A stretch of DNA of 64,000 nucleotides from Niastella caeni (GCF_004834005.1 NZ_STFF01000002.1:434001-498000), one strand, 5' to 3'; shown: positions 35,637 through 44,304, counted from the stretch's first letter. Notes: a model not told the origin generated them from the letters alone. Translations and numbers: made by a program.

Positions 35637-37718
35637 ATGTTAAAAAATCTTTTCAGCGGACTCCTGTTTTCCTCCTTTTTAATGAACGCTGCTTTTGCGC
35701 AGCCTGAGGCGCCTAAGCCTTATGGTCCTGTTCCAACGGAGAATCAGATGAGATGGCAGGAAATGGAATACTATGCATTTGTTCATTTCTCATTGAACAC
35801 TTATACTGATCAATCGTGGGGATATGGAAATGAAGATATCAAACTATTCAATCCCCAAAAATTGGATTGCCGTCAATGGGCGCGCATTTGCAAACAGGCA
35901 GGTATGAAAGGGGTGATATTGACGGCAAAGCACCATAGTGGTTTTTGTCTTTGGCCTTCGAAATATACAGAATACTCTGTTAAGAACGCTCCCTGGAAAA
36001 ATGGCAAAGGCGATGTGGTGCGCGAAATGGCCAATGCCTGTAAAGAATTTGGTTTGAAATTAGGGGTTTATTTGTCGCCATGGGACAGGAACCATCCTGA
36101 CTATGGCAAACCGGAATACATCACTTATTTCCGCAACCAGCTTACAGAGCTTCTTACTAACTACGGACCCGTTTTTGAAATATGGTTTGATGGCGCAAAT
36201 GGCGGTACAGGATATTATGGCGGCGCTAATGAAAACCGGAAAATAGACCGCACTACCTATTACGACTGGTCGAATACCTATAAGTTGATACGCAGGTTGC
36301 AACCCAATATCGTGATATGGAACGACGGTGGCGACAGGGGAGACCTTCGCTGGGTGGGAACCGAAGCGGGCTTTGTTGGCGAAACGAACTGGAGTTTACT
36401 AAATGCCAAAGGGGAAGTTTCATGGAACATGCTCCATTATGGTTTGGAAAACGGCGATTCCTGGGTGCCTGCCGAGGTAAATACATCCATCAGGCCGGAA
36501 TGGTTTTACCACCCCGGTGAAAACACCAGGGTGAAAACAGTGCCGCAATTGATGAACACTTACTACAATTCTGTCGGGCGTAACGGTTCATTGTTACTTA
36601 ACTTTCCGATCGATACAAGAGGCCTGATCCATGAAAACGATGAAAAAGCAGCGCTTGCATTTGCCAGTGCAGTAAGGAACGCGTTTGCTGTGGATCTTAC
36701 TGCAAACGCAAAAGCAACAGCTTCGAACGTTCGGGGAAATTCAAAAGAGTTTGATGCAGCTAAGACGATAGACGGCAATAAAAACAGCTATTGGACTACC
36801 GACGAAAATGTAACTAACGCTTCGCTGATCTTCGATTTTAACAAACCAACCACTTTCAACTGTTTCCTGGTACAGGAATATATTCGTTTGGGGCAACGGG
36901 TGAAATCATTTACAGTTGAAGCCCTTGTTGACGGAAGTTGGAAAGAACTGGCAAAAGCTACCACTATCGGTTATAAACGCATACTTCGCTTCCCGGGAGT
37001 AAAGGCAACAAAAGTTCGTTTCAATATTACCGGCTCAAAAGCCTGTCCCGTAATTTCCAATATCGGTATTTATAATGCGCCGCAACTACTAACAGCTCCC
37101 GCCATCATCAGAGATCAATCCGGTGAAATGAGCATAACACCTGTTGATTCAGAATCGGTTGTTTACTACACTTCGGACGGAAGCCTGCCTACCCCGAAAT
37201 CAAAAAAATATAAAGGCCCTTTTCAAACACAAGGGAAACTGGAAATAAAGGCAATAGCCTATGATCAAACTTCCGGGAAAAGCAGCCCGGTTGCTTACGA
37301 AAAATTCGACATTCCCCGGAAGGATTGGAAAATTGTCGGATTGGAAGATCAAAAGGCATACGCGATCATTGATGGCAACCCGGCCACTGCATGGCATCAG
37401 GCGGGTGATAAAAAAATGCCTGTTGACCTGGTAATTGATTTGGGCAGGGAGGAAAATGTATGCGGTTTCAGGTACCTGCCTGATTCAGACATGTGGAATC
37501 CCGGCATCATTACTAATTATCAGTTTTATGTTTCAGTGGATAATACAGAATGGAAACTGGTACAGCAAGGGGAATTCTCCAACATCAAAAACAACCCGTT
37601 GTGGCAAACTAAAAGGTTTGCGACGGAAAAAATCCGTTATATCAAATTCCGGGCATTGAACAATACGCAGGGCACTGATGACACAGGCTATGCTGAGGTA
37701 GATATTATTACAAACTAA
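35637..37718 (+). CDS. GH29 alpha-L-fucosidase with F5/8 type C domains
   Basis: A 693-residue exported enzyme (signal peptide ending AAFAQ). The GH29 barrel spans about 25-340, with the family start WQEMEYYAFVHFSLNT, AKHHSGFCLWPSKYT and nucleophile Asp in EIWFDGANGG (D185). It is followed by a discoidin-like F5/8 type C domain (about 355-480), a chitobiase/hexosaminidase C-terminal-like beta domain (VVYYTSDGSLPTPKS, about 500-540), and a second F5/8 C-like domain (IDGNPATAWHQAGD to the end). It would cleave terminal alpha-L-fucose from fucogalactoxyloglucan side chains. The acid/base is variable in GH29 and I do not assign it. It is the last intact gene inside the island. Confidence 0.92.
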   Translation: MLKNLFSGLLFSSFLMNAAFAQPEAPKPYGPVPTENQMRWQEMEYYAFVHFSLNTYTDQSWGYGNEDIKLFNPQKLDCRQWARICKQAGMKGVILTAKHHSGFCLWPSKYTEYSVKNAPWKNGKGDVVREMANACKEFGLKLGVYLSPWDRNHPDYGKPEYITYFRNQLTELLTNYGPVFEIWFDGANGGTGYYGGANENRKIDRTTYYDWSNTYKLIRRLQPNIVIWNDGGDRGDLRWVGTEAGFVGETNWSLLNAKGEVSWNMLHYGLENGDSWVPAEVNTSIRPEWFYHPGENTRVKTVPQLMNTYYNSVGRNGSLLLNFPIDTRGLIHENDEKAALAFASAVRNAFAVDLTANAKATASNVRGNSKEFDAAKTIDGNKNSYWTTDENVTNASLIFDFNKPTTFNCFLVQEYIRLGQRVKSFTVEALVDGSWKELAKATTIGYKRILRFPGVKATKVRFNITGSKACPVISNIGIYNAPQLLTAPAIIRDQSGEMSITPVDSESVVYYTSDGSLPTPKSKKYKGPFQTQGKLEIKAIAYDQTSGKSSPVAYEKFDIPRKDWKIVGLEDQKAYAIIDGNPATAWHQAGDKKMPVDLVIDLGREENVCGFRYLPDSDMWNPGIITNYQFYVSVDNTEWKLVQQGEFSNIKNNPLWQTKRFATEKIRYIKFRALNNTQGTDDTGYAEVDIITN

Positions 37719-37724
37719 GCGACG

Positions 37725-37930
37725 ACGTTTAAAAAAAACTGTTAAACGGGAATGATATGGTTAGAAAGGGGGTTGCTGCGGCACCCAGCCCTTTTTGCAA
37801 CAATAGCTGAACGATCAAACCTCCCATTGAATGACCGATGAGAATGGGTTTTTCAGCCAGGGTTCCAATAATGTTGGCATAATGATCTACCAATTGGGTT
37901 AGCCGGATTGCACCGATAATTAGCCCATTT
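37725..37930 (-). pseudogene. Alpha/beta-hydrolase fragment (decayed gene)
   Basis: On the minus strand this region translates without a stop as IGAIRLTQLVDHYANI, then EKPILIGHSMGGLIVQL, then LQKGLGAAA, ending in a stop at about 37725. GHSMGG is the nucleophile elbow of alpha/beta hydrolases, preceded by the usual TLAEKPILI strand. A stop lies just upstream at about 37930, and the catalytic Asp and His regions are absent, so only about 65 residues of a normally 250-300-residue enzyme remain. It sits between GH29 and the distal tRNA repeat and is the main content of the gap 37719-38098. Confidence 0.75.
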
Positions 37931-37993
37931 TAATCGACCATTGCTCGACTAAAAAATGCGACACCTGATTTTCAATTAAAAATAGGGGTTTAA

Positions 37994-38012
37994 CGAATCT
38001 GGTCGGAACCTC
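37994..38012 (+). repeat. 19-bp copy of the tRNA-Cys 3' end (candidate attR)
   Basis: Identical, in the same orientation, to 4800-4818 (T loop to discriminator base plus one). Sequence to its left shows no tRNA body, so this is a bare 3' fragment and not a degenerate full gene. A terminator follows at 38021. A chance 19-base match in a window this size is very unlikely. Confidence 0.75.
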
Positions 38013-38020
38013 ACAATCAA

Positions 38021-38046
38021 GGATCGCTAAAAAGCGGTCCTTTTTT
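38021..38046 (+). terminator. Rho-independent terminator after the tRNA 3' fragment
   Basis: ggatcgct pairs with agcggtcc (one T-G pair) across a four-A loop, followed by six T. It stands nine bases after the tRNA-like fragment, the position expected for the original terminator of tRNA-Cys. Confidence 0.8.
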
Positions 38047-38085
38047 AGTTTTATGCAACTTTACAGTTACCGCCTCCTTGTTCCC

Positions 38086-38093
38086 TATTTTTG
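38086..38093 (+). promoter_or_regulatory. Putative -7 element of the AraC-type regulator gene
   Basis: TATTTTTG matches the TAnnTTTG consensus and ends five bases before the ATG at 38099, so transcription would begin at about the start codon (leaderless or nearly so). Confidence 0.5.
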
Positions 38094-38098
38094 CAACC

Positions 38099-39229
38099 AT
38101 GATTTTATTGGGTGTTTTTAATTTTGCCGCTGCCCTTCAGGGAATTTTCCTGGCTTATTTGCTCATCAATAAAAAAGGTGATCAACTCGAATATCGCTAC
38201 CTGGCACTCCTTGTTCTGATAGTTTCCCTATCCATTCTGGGGCCGGTTTTGGGCATTACCGGGTATTACCGGCAGCTTCCGTATCTTATCCGTGTTAGTG
38301 AACCATTAGCTTTACTTTTTGGCCCACTATTGTACATTTATATTTTTGTACTTTCTGAAGGGAAACCACCGCGGTATTTCTATCTGCATTTCCTGCCGTT
38401 TGTAATTTATACGGCTTTTCTTTTCCCGTTTTATATGTTGCCCCCGGCCGAAAAAATAGCGCTCATTGAAGCACAGGTCAATAAAAAAGTTTCTAACATG
38501 TGGGGTCAGGTTATCCGCCTCTTTCATGTAAGCCTATATATCTTTTTTGCATACAGACAAATACATTCATTACAGCAAAAATTAAAACAATCCTTTTCCG
38601 ATCTCAATAAATTCAAACTCCACCAGTCGATACATATTCTAAAATTTTATGCTATCATCATCGCTATCTGTTTTGTGATCTGTATCGTTAGCCTGGTTCA
38701 TCCCATGGATTTTGTTGTAGTAAATAATATAGCCGGATTGTCTGTGGGCCTGCTCATTTATTCATTGGCGTACGTTAACTGGAACCACCCTGGCATTTCA
38801 CCCGCCGTTTTGCCCAAAGCGGAAGCTGTTCCCAACCGCCAGGAACCCACCGAACGGAAACGCCTGAATTATTACCTGTCTGAAGAACAATTCCGGAAAT
38901 ATGCTGATAAGCTGGGGGCGATATTACTGGAACAGCAGGTTTATTTAAACCCCGAACTTTCATTGAATCACCTCAGCGAGAACCTGGGCATTCCGGCTTA
39001 CCAGGTATCAGAAATCATTAACCGGCATTACGAGGTTTCCTTTTTTGATCTTATTAACCAGTTCCGGGTAAACGAGGTCAAAAAGCGGTTGGCAGACCCT
39101 GCTTACAATCATTTTTCGGTGCTGGCCATATCCATGGATTGTGGATTCAATTCAAAGTCTTCCTTCAACAATGCCTTTAAAAAGATAACCGGCACAACTC
39201 CTTCTGAATACAGAAAATTAAAGAGTTAG
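38099..39229 (+). CDS. Membrane-anchored AraC-family transcriptional regulator
   Basis: About 376 residues. The N-terminal 230 residues hold around seven hydrophobic segments (for example AALQGIFLAYLLI, YLALLVLIVSLSILGPVLGI, FVIYTAFLFPFYML), and the C-terminal 100 residues are an AraC/XylS helix-turn-helix pair (LSLNHLSENLGIPAYQVSEIIN and LAISMDCGFNSKSSFNNAFKKITGTTPSEYRK). The membrane part probably senses a signal and the HTH tail binds DNA from the inner membrane. I chose the ATG at 38099 over a TTG at 38078 because a good -7 box lies between them. It is the first host gene beyond the island. The targets are unknown. Confidence 0.88.
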   Translation: MILLGVFNFAAALQGIFLAYLLINKKGDQLEYRYLALLVLIVSLSILGPVLGITGYYRQLPYLIRVSEPLALLFGPLLYIYIFVLSEGKPPRYFYLHFLPFVIYTAFLFPFYMLPPAEKIALIEAQVNKKVSNMWGQVIRLFHVSLYIFFAYRQIHSLQQKLKQSFSDLNKFKLHQSIHILKFYAIIIAICFVICIVSLVHPMDFVVVNNIAGLSVGLLIYSLAYVNWNHPGISPAVLPKAEAVPNRQEPTERKRLNYYLSEEQFRKYADKLGAILLEQQVYLNPELSLNHLSENLGIPAYQVSEIINRHYEVSFFDLINQFRVNEVKKRLADPAYNHFSVLAISMDCGFNSKSSFNNAFKKITGTTPSEYRKLKS

Positions 39230-39330
39230 AAACGTCCGACTTTCGAAAAGAAGACGTTCGCGCATCGCAGGAATGTCGAGATCCGATTTTTTTCAGTTGA
39301 ATTTTGAGCCATAAACTTAAAAACGCAAGT

Positions 39331-39897
39331 ATGAAAAAATCAGTGATCCTTATCGGCCTTATTTTCTTTGTGAGTCAACTGTTGGCACAAACTACCACCT
39401 CCAAACATGCTTTTGAAGTAGAAGTAGATCCTATCGCTTATATGCTCAATGGCTATTCTTTACATGGTATTTACCAGCGCAACCATTTGCGGTTCGATCT
39501 GGGTGTTTTTGGCATTGAACAACCGGAGTTTGCCCATGGCAATGAAGGATTTAAAGTTAAAACCCAGGGGATAGGTTTAAAGGTAAACTATCTTTTTAAA
39601 GATGTGCAGGGTTTCTATGCCGGTCTTGATGGTGGCTATGCTTCAACCCGGGCTACGTTCAACAAAACCGGGGAAGGTGATACCGGGCATAGTTACAGCC
39701 TGGGCATTCATGCTGGTTACCGTTATTTTCCTTTTATAAAAAGGGAAGGACTTTTAAAAGGGTTGTATATAAATCCCTGGGCTGGCATTGGCTACAGTTT
39801 CATTTATGATGAAGTAAAGATTTCGGCAGCACCCTTTAAAGAAAACAAAACGACATTTTTCCCAACGATCCACATTGGTTACAGATTTTCAAAATAA
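39331..39897 (+). CDS. Outer-membrane beta-barrel-like protein of unknown function
   Basis: A 188-residue protein with a clear signal peptide from the ATG at 39331 (MKKSVILIGLIFFVSQLLAQ); an earlier start at 39304 would add nine residues that fit less well. The mature part alternates aromatic and polar residues in short strands separated by Gly-rich turns (YMLNGYSLHGIYQRNHLRFDLGVFG, YAGLDGGYASTRATF) and ends in IHIGYRFSK, a typical barrel C-terminus with a penultimate aromatic pattern. The size suggests an eight-stranded barrel. I cannot name a function. The DUF4260 gene follows 8 bp later, so the two are probably co-transcribed. Confidence 0.7.
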   Translation: MKKSVILIGLIFFVSQLLAQTTTSKHAFEVEVDPIAYMLNGYSLHGIYQRNHLRFDLGVFGIEQPEFAHGNEGFKVKTQGIGLKVNYLFKDVQGFYAGLDGGYASTRATFNKTGEGDTGHSYSLGIHAGYRYFPFIKREGLLKGLYINPWAGIGYSFIYDEVKISAAPFKENKTTFFPTIHIGYRFSK

Positions 39898-39905
39898 TTG
39901 TATTT

Positions 39906-40268
39906 ATGAAATATATTATCCGGCTTGAAGAAGCCGCAAAACTGGCCGCTGCCTTTTATTTTTCCTGGGAAATTGGATTTAGTCCCCTTGTTTTTATACT
40001 GTTCCTGTTGGTTCCCGACATCAGTATCATCGGTTATATGATCAACAGCCGTTGGGGCGCATATATATATAACCTGGCGCATCATCAAACAGTTGGCATT
40101 GCTTTAATCGTGGGCGGCTATATCATGCAGGATAACCGGGTCATTTTTGCCGGCCTGATTGTGCTGGGGCATAGCTCGTTAGACCGGATGTTCGGTTTCG
40201 GCTTAAAGCATATAGACAATTTTAAGCATACACACCTTGGCTGGATTGGAAAGATAACACAGGAATAA
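39906..40268 (+). CDS. DUF4260 family membrane protein
   Basis: A 120-residue protein with three or four short hydrophobic segments (AAKLAAAFYFSWEIGFSPLVFI, FLLVPDISIIGYM, TVGIALIVGGYIM) and the family signature LVPDISIIGYMINSRWGAYIYNLAHH, followed by GHSSLDRMFGFGLKH. Many Bacteroidota and Bacillota encode homologues, and none has a known function to my knowledge. The Asp and paired His (NLAHH, GHSSLDR) are conserved in appearance and could bind metal. It sits directly behind the beta-barrel gene. Confidence 0.75.
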   Translation: MKYIIRLEEAAKLAAAFYFSWEIGFSPLVFILFLLVPDISIIGYMINSRWGAYIYNLAHHQTVGIALIVGGYIMQDNRVIFAGLIVLGHSSLDRMFGFGLKHIDNFKHTHLGWIGKITQE

Positions 40269-40275
40269 ACAGTAT

Positions 40276-40301
40276 GGGCGGTTTTCTAAGGTGGACCGCC
40301 C
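40276..40301. terminator. Hairpin after the DUF4260 gene
   Basis: gggcggt pairs with accgccc over a 12-base loop, followed by ttaaaaaaa. The downstream run is A rather than T, so it is a weak terminator on this strand. The remaining gap to 40504 shows no gene. Confidence 0.4.
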
Positions 40302-40504
40302 TTAAAAAAATATTGAATTATTGATCTGCCCTGCCAGGCGATGAAAATTAAAAATGGTTAATAATCTGCTGTAGTAAATTTTCTAATGATATCTGCGCAA
40401 TTAATTACAAATGACATGATGACTTTGGGCCACCTTTAACAAGGGGAAATATTCTGATATAATAGACGAACCTGTATTTTTTAAAATACCCAAAAGTTAC
40501 CCAT

Positions 40505-41413
40505 ATGAAGAAAATCATTTTTACTGTCAAAGTATTTTTATTTTCCATAATGTGGCTGCAAGCCCAAGCTCAACCTCAACCTATTGGTAATTTGACTATT
40601 TTTTCAGAGGATGGCCATCGTTTTTTTCTTATAATTAATGGTGAAAGGCAAAATGAGGTTGCCCAGTCAAACATCAGGGTTGAAGAGTTATTACAGCCTT
40701 ATTATAATGTGCGGATCATCTTTCAGGATTCGATGCTTGGGAATATTGCCAGGCAGAACCTTATGATTGCGGGGCCCGACGGAATTATGTCTGATGTAAC
40801 TTACCGCATTGGAATAACCAAAAGCGGCAAACCTCAGCTTAATTACTATTCCTCGGTGCCCTCGCAGCAGGGCTTCATACCTCCTGCCGGATTGTATGTT
40901 CATCGTTTTGGTCAGCCTGTTGTTGCCCCGGACATCGTGGTGACTTCTACCGTTACGAGCCCACCTGTTGGCACAATTAGTATGAATGCGGGGGGCGTGA
41001 ACGTAACGGTTAGTGCTCCATTGTACACGGAAACAACTACTATTACCAATACCAGTACAGTGAGTGGACCTATATCTGAACGTACATATAACGGTTCATC
41101 AGGTACAGGAAACAAAGTTTACCCAATGCGGGACCCTGATTTTATTGATGCCAAAAAAAGCATTGCTGCCGCAAATTTTGAAGATTCAAAGCTGTCCACG
41201 GCAAAAAATATTGCTTCATCCAATAGTCTTTCCACAATGCAGGTAATGGAGATTTGCAAGATGTTCAATTTTGAAGAAACAAAACTATCTTTTGCTAAAT
41301 ATGCTTACCGGTACATCACTGACCCAAAAAATTACTACAAAGTAAGTGGCATATTTACTTTCGATACCAACAAGGTAAACTTCAACCAGTTTTTGTCAGG
41401 CAACCTCGAATAA
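40505..41413 (+). CDS. DUF4476 domain protein, exported
   Basis: A 302-residue protein with a signal peptide (MKKIIFTVKVFLFSIMWLQAQA). A short N-terminal beta domain (GNLTIFSEDGHRFFLIINGERQN, about 25-105) precedes a Thr/Ser/Val-rich low-complexity linker (about 135-200). The C-terminal DUF4476 domain (about 210-302) shows its repeated DPDFIDAKKSI, FEDSKLSTAKNIA and CKMFNFEETKLSFAKYAY pattern. The domain is common in Bacteroidota exported proteins and is of unknown function; the helical repeats suggest protein binding. It precedes the PQQ-like propeller gene with a 118-bp gap. Confidence 0.82.
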   Translation: MKKIIFTVKVFLFSIMWLQAQAQPQPIGNLTIFSEDGHRFFLIINGERQNEVAQSNIRVEELLQPYYNVRIIFQDSMLGNIARQNLMIAGPDGIMSDVTYRIGITKSGKPQLNYYSSVPSQQGFIPPAGLYVHRFGQPVVAPDIVVTSTVTSPPVGTISMNAGGVNVTVSAPLYTETTTITNTSTVSGPISERTYNGSSGTGNKVYPMRDPDFIDAKKSIAAANFEDSKLSTAKNIASSNSLSTMQVMEICKMFNFEETKLSFAKYAYRYITDPKNYYKVSGIFTFDTNKVNFNQFLSGNLE

Positions 41414-41531
41414 CCTTGTATAATTGAGATATTACAAAATGTACTTTCAGACAGACTTCGGTATCTTTTATTAAAACCGGGAGCTCATACAATATGACCC
41501 CAATAAAAAATCTCAATCAAAAAGCAGTTTA

Positions 41532-43583
41532 ATGAAAATGTTTTTCCGTACCCTGGTGGTTTTTGCGTTTTTATTCTTTCAATCTACTTGTATCGGCCAA
41601 TCAAAGTTACAGCCCGCATGGACCGTAAAATTTAATACCACTGTTATCTGGCAACATGTACACTCGCTGGGATATATAGTTGCCTGTTCCGCGGATGGCC
41701 TTTATGGTATCAGTCCATCGAACGGAAACGTTATCTGGAAGAATGCCTCTTTAGCCGGCATTGATAGATCAATGATAACGGAAGTTGAAGGTACCGGTCT
41801 TTTGGCAGTTACTTACAGAAAGGAACCCGGTTCTTCCCTGCCCATTCAATCGCTGGTTGAAGTAAGCAGTGGAAAAGTGTTATTCGACTCGCAAAAAGAA
41901 AATTTAGGAGTATTGAGTAAGCATGTAATGCCAATGTCGAAACGGTTGTTGGTAATAGGGGTGAAACCTGGCGATCTGAAAAATATGGTTGCCACTTTGT
42001 ACATGTACGACATTGAATCAGGCAGGCAATTGTGGGTAAACGAAGATCTTTTTAAAGGCAATGACTCAGGCGCCAAAGGGTTTATAGGAAAATTGCAGGC
42101 CCTTAGCCAACAGGTAAACAATATAAAACAACTCATCGGTGAACCGGTTGAAGTGGATCACCAACATATTATAGTTACCCATCCGGGCTATGTTATCAAG
42201 CTGAGGTCTGAAACAGGGGAGGTGGTTTGGAAAAGCCAGATACAAACGGCCATTAAGGCCGCTGTTTATTTTTCACCGTATAAAAAGGGGATCACTTATG
42301 TGGCCACAGAAGTGGAAACAGCATCCGGTTTTGGTTTTACAAGTACTACCGGCGGTGAGAATCGACAACAAACGTATACCTCCAACGTATATTATGCCTT
42401 CAACAGCAATACCGGAGCCCCCCTGTGGAGCAAGCCGGCCAAAGAGAACGATCATCTCGGCCTGGTTGTTATGCAGGAGAATGGTATTATGATTTGTCCT
42501 TTTTCTGATAAGAAACCAACGATAAACCTGATCAATTATGAAACAGGGGTTACTATGTGGGGAAATAAAGGTAAAGGCATAAAAGCCCAGGGCAGTGTAA
42601 TAAGTTACATTAACACGTTGAATGGGATACTTATAGCTACTACTTACGATAATGTATGGAACAGCAAATCAGAAGAATATTACCTTAATGTTGTAGATCC
42701 GGTAGCAGGCAAATTAAAATTTGAGAAGCCGGTAAAACTTAAAGGAGATCTGGTTAGTTCCATGATCGTGCCCAAAGGACTGTTGTTTGTAACAACCCGT
42801 GAAGTTAACATCCTTGATATGAATACGGGGAACATCGTTTGGGATAAATCCATTGAAGTTGACGGGTCGTCACTTATGTCTGAAAAAGGAAGAACATTAC
42901 CAATAGCACACGATGAAAAAGCCCTGTATGTTTTTTCAAACAGGGAAGGGATTGTTTTTAAAGTAGATAAATCAGCAGGTATCTACCAGTCATTGAATAC
43001 TGCAAAAATCGGATTCCAGGGAAAAGAACAGCCCGGCGAAATTGAAAAAGTTTCCGATGGGTTGATCCTTCGCTCGGAGCAAAACATCCTTAAAATAGGT
43101 TTTGACGGAACAACTAAATTTGTGAAATACTATGCAGCTCCCAGGGAGAACGCATTAACGCGGGTGTTACTTGTGGCCGCGTCTGTCAGAGCAGCTTATA
43201 CCGGCGTAGCGGCGTCTATGTATTCTGCCGCATTTGAACAGGCAGCGTCATCATCAAATGAACCCGCTGTAAAAGGTGTTGAGCAACAAATAGCACAGGG
43301 ACTTAACAAGTTGGGACAAACCAGTTTTGCTTATTCCGGAGAAGCTTTTCAACAGTTCAGCGCCCGTTACAAAGCTTCTAAAAATACTCCTTCTTATGTT
43401 ATGATGATGACGGTTCAGGAAAAAAAGGGCAATCAATTGATCCAGGTAAGCAAAAATGACGGAAGTCTTATGAATTCAATCGATATCAGGAACGATAAAG
43501 AACCTGAATACGATCTCGACGCACTTTATAATCACGTTTATTACAAGCCCTCGCCGCTGGAAATCGTGTGCTACAAATTATGA
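41532..43583 (+). CDS. PQQ-type beta-propeller repeat protein, exported
   Basis: A 683-residue protein with a signal peptide (ending STCIGQ). It carries repeats with the PQQ-blade hallmark of a Gly-x-x-x-Trp turn (SNGNVIWKNASL, ETGEVVWKSQIQ, NTGAPLWSKPAK, NTGNIVWDKSIE). The blades span about residues 25-500. The last 180 residues (from KYYAAPRENALTRVLL) have an Ala-rich helix and a further beta region. No quinone-binding or dehydrogenase residues are evident, so it is more likely a binding or scaffold propeller (as in BamB) than an enzyme. It converges with the response regulator gene across a shared terminator. Confidence 0.8.
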   Translation: MKMFFRTLVVFAFLFFQSTCIGQSKLQPAWTVKFNTTVIWQHVHSLGYIVACSADGLYGISPSNGNVIWKNASLAGIDRSMITEVEGTGLLAVTYRKEPGSSLPIQSLVEVSSGKVLFDSQKENLGVLSKHVMPMSKRLLVIGVKPGDLKNMVATLYMYDIESGRQLWVNEDLFKGNDSGAKGFIGKLQALSQQVNNIKQLIGEPVEVDHQHIIVTHPGYVIKLRSETGEVVWKSQIQTAIKAAVYFSPYKKGITYVATEVETASGFGFTSTTGGENRQQTYTSNVYYAFNSNTGAPLWSKPAKENDHLGLVVMQENGIMICPFSDKKPTINLINYETGVTMWGNKGKGIKAQGSVISYINTLNGILIATTYDNVWNSKSEEYYLNVVDPVAGKLKFEKPVKLKGDLVSSMIVPKGLLFVTTREVNILDMNTGNIVWDKSIEVDGSSLMSEKGRTLPIAHDEKALYVFSNREGIVFKVDKSAGIYQSLNTAKIGFQGKEQPGEIEKVSDGLILRSEQNILKIGFDGTTKFVKYYAAPRENALTRVLLVAASVRAAYTGVAASMYSAAFEQAASSSNEPAVKGVEQQIAQGLNKLGQTSFAYSGEAFQQFSARYKASKNTPSYVMMMTVQEKKGNQLIQVSKNDGSLMNSIDIRNDKEPEYDLDALYNHVYYKPSPLEIVCYKL

Positions 43584-43606
43584 CCGGTAGCTATCAATCA
43601 GCGTTT

Positions 43607-43633
43607 CCCTGGTCAATAACTTATTGGCCAGGG
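43607..43633. terminator. Bidirectional terminator between converging genes
   Basis: A 13-bp stem (ccctggtcaataa / ttattggccaggg, one wobble pair) with a one-base apex, which in practice opens to a small loop. T-rich sequence lies on each side. It separates the propeller gene from the response regulator on the minus strand. Confidence 0.7.
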
Positions 43634-43656
43634 TTTATTGCCAACAGGCAGTATAA

Positions 43657-44304
43657 TCAGCTTTGTTGTACTACATTAAATGTTCTGATAAGATTAATCA
43701 GTTCCACAATATTGCTAACACCTAACTTATGAAGTATCCTGGCTTTGTGCGTACCTATGGTAGACGTGTGAACGGATAGCATAGTGGCAATCTCCGAAAT
43801 ATTTTTGCCTGCTACAAGATGGGTAACTACTTCAAGTTCCCTGGAGGAAAGCAAATCAAAAGGATTGCTGGTTTTACCTTCAATGGCTTCCTTTGTAAGA
43901 ATATTTTGCAGGTTTGAACTGAGGTATCTTTTATTATTCAAAACGAGATCAATGGCTTTTCGTATTTCTGTAGCGTCGGTGTCTTTATTTATAAACCCTT
44001 TTACGCCTAACTGAAGGTATTTTTTGGCGTATATCTCTTCATCACTCATGGTAAATATTAATATTTTTTGCGCCGGATGCATGCTGAAAATGTTTTTTAG
44101 CAGGTTAACTGAATCTGTTTCGGGCATATGGATATCCATTATGACCAGGTCGTACAACTCTTTTTCCATCATTTCCCATACACCCGAACCATCGCTACAT
44201 TCATCTACGGTTGCATTTATAAAGTCCTCCTTCAGAATTAATTTAATTCCGCTTCTTACAATGAAGTGATCGTCGGCAATTAAAAATTTTTTCATGTGTT
44301 GCAT
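43657..44304 (-). CDS. NarL/LuxR-family response regulator
   Basis: A 215-residue protein with a receiver domain (about 4-120) and a LuxR-type HTH (about 148-210). Receiver residues are seen in FLIADDHFIVRSGI (acidic pair), LVIMDIHMPETD (phospho-acceptor Asp), IFTMSDEE and KGFINKDT (conserved Lys). The HTH has SSRELEVVTHLVAGKNISEIATML and STIGTHKARILHKLG. It is the output of the histidine kinase encoded 69 bp upstream on the same strand. A start three codons later (MKKFLIADD) is equally likely. Targets are unknown. Confidence 0.93.
   Translation of the reverse strand: MQHMKKFLIADDHFIVRSGIKLILKEDFINATVDECSDGSGVWEMMEKELYDLVIMDIHMPETDSVNLLKNIFSMHPAQKILIFTMSDEEIYAKKYLQLGVKGFINKDTDATEIRKAIDLVLNNKRYLSSNLQNILTKEAIEGKTSNPFDLLSSRELEVVTHLVAGKNISEIATMLSVHTSTIGTHKARILHKLGVSNIVELINLIRTFNVVQQS

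Larger units (their letters stand above)
4800..38012. mobile_element. Putative tRNA-Cys-integrated genomic island carrying a xyloglucan utilization locus
   Basis: The block is bounded by an intact tRNA-Cys and a same-orientation 19-bp copy of its 3' end, each followed by its own terminator. The distal terminator (38021-38046) would be the tRNA's original one. The insert spans about 33.2 kb and holds one unknown gene, the whole HTCS/SusCD glycoside hydrolase locus, and a decayed hydrolase fragment next to the distal repeat. No integrase or transfer gene is recognisable inside, so the element would be a defective or trans-mobilised island. Alternatively, the distal copy is the remnant of a second tRNA gene. 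The boundaries are seen; mobility is inferred. Confidence 0.55.
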
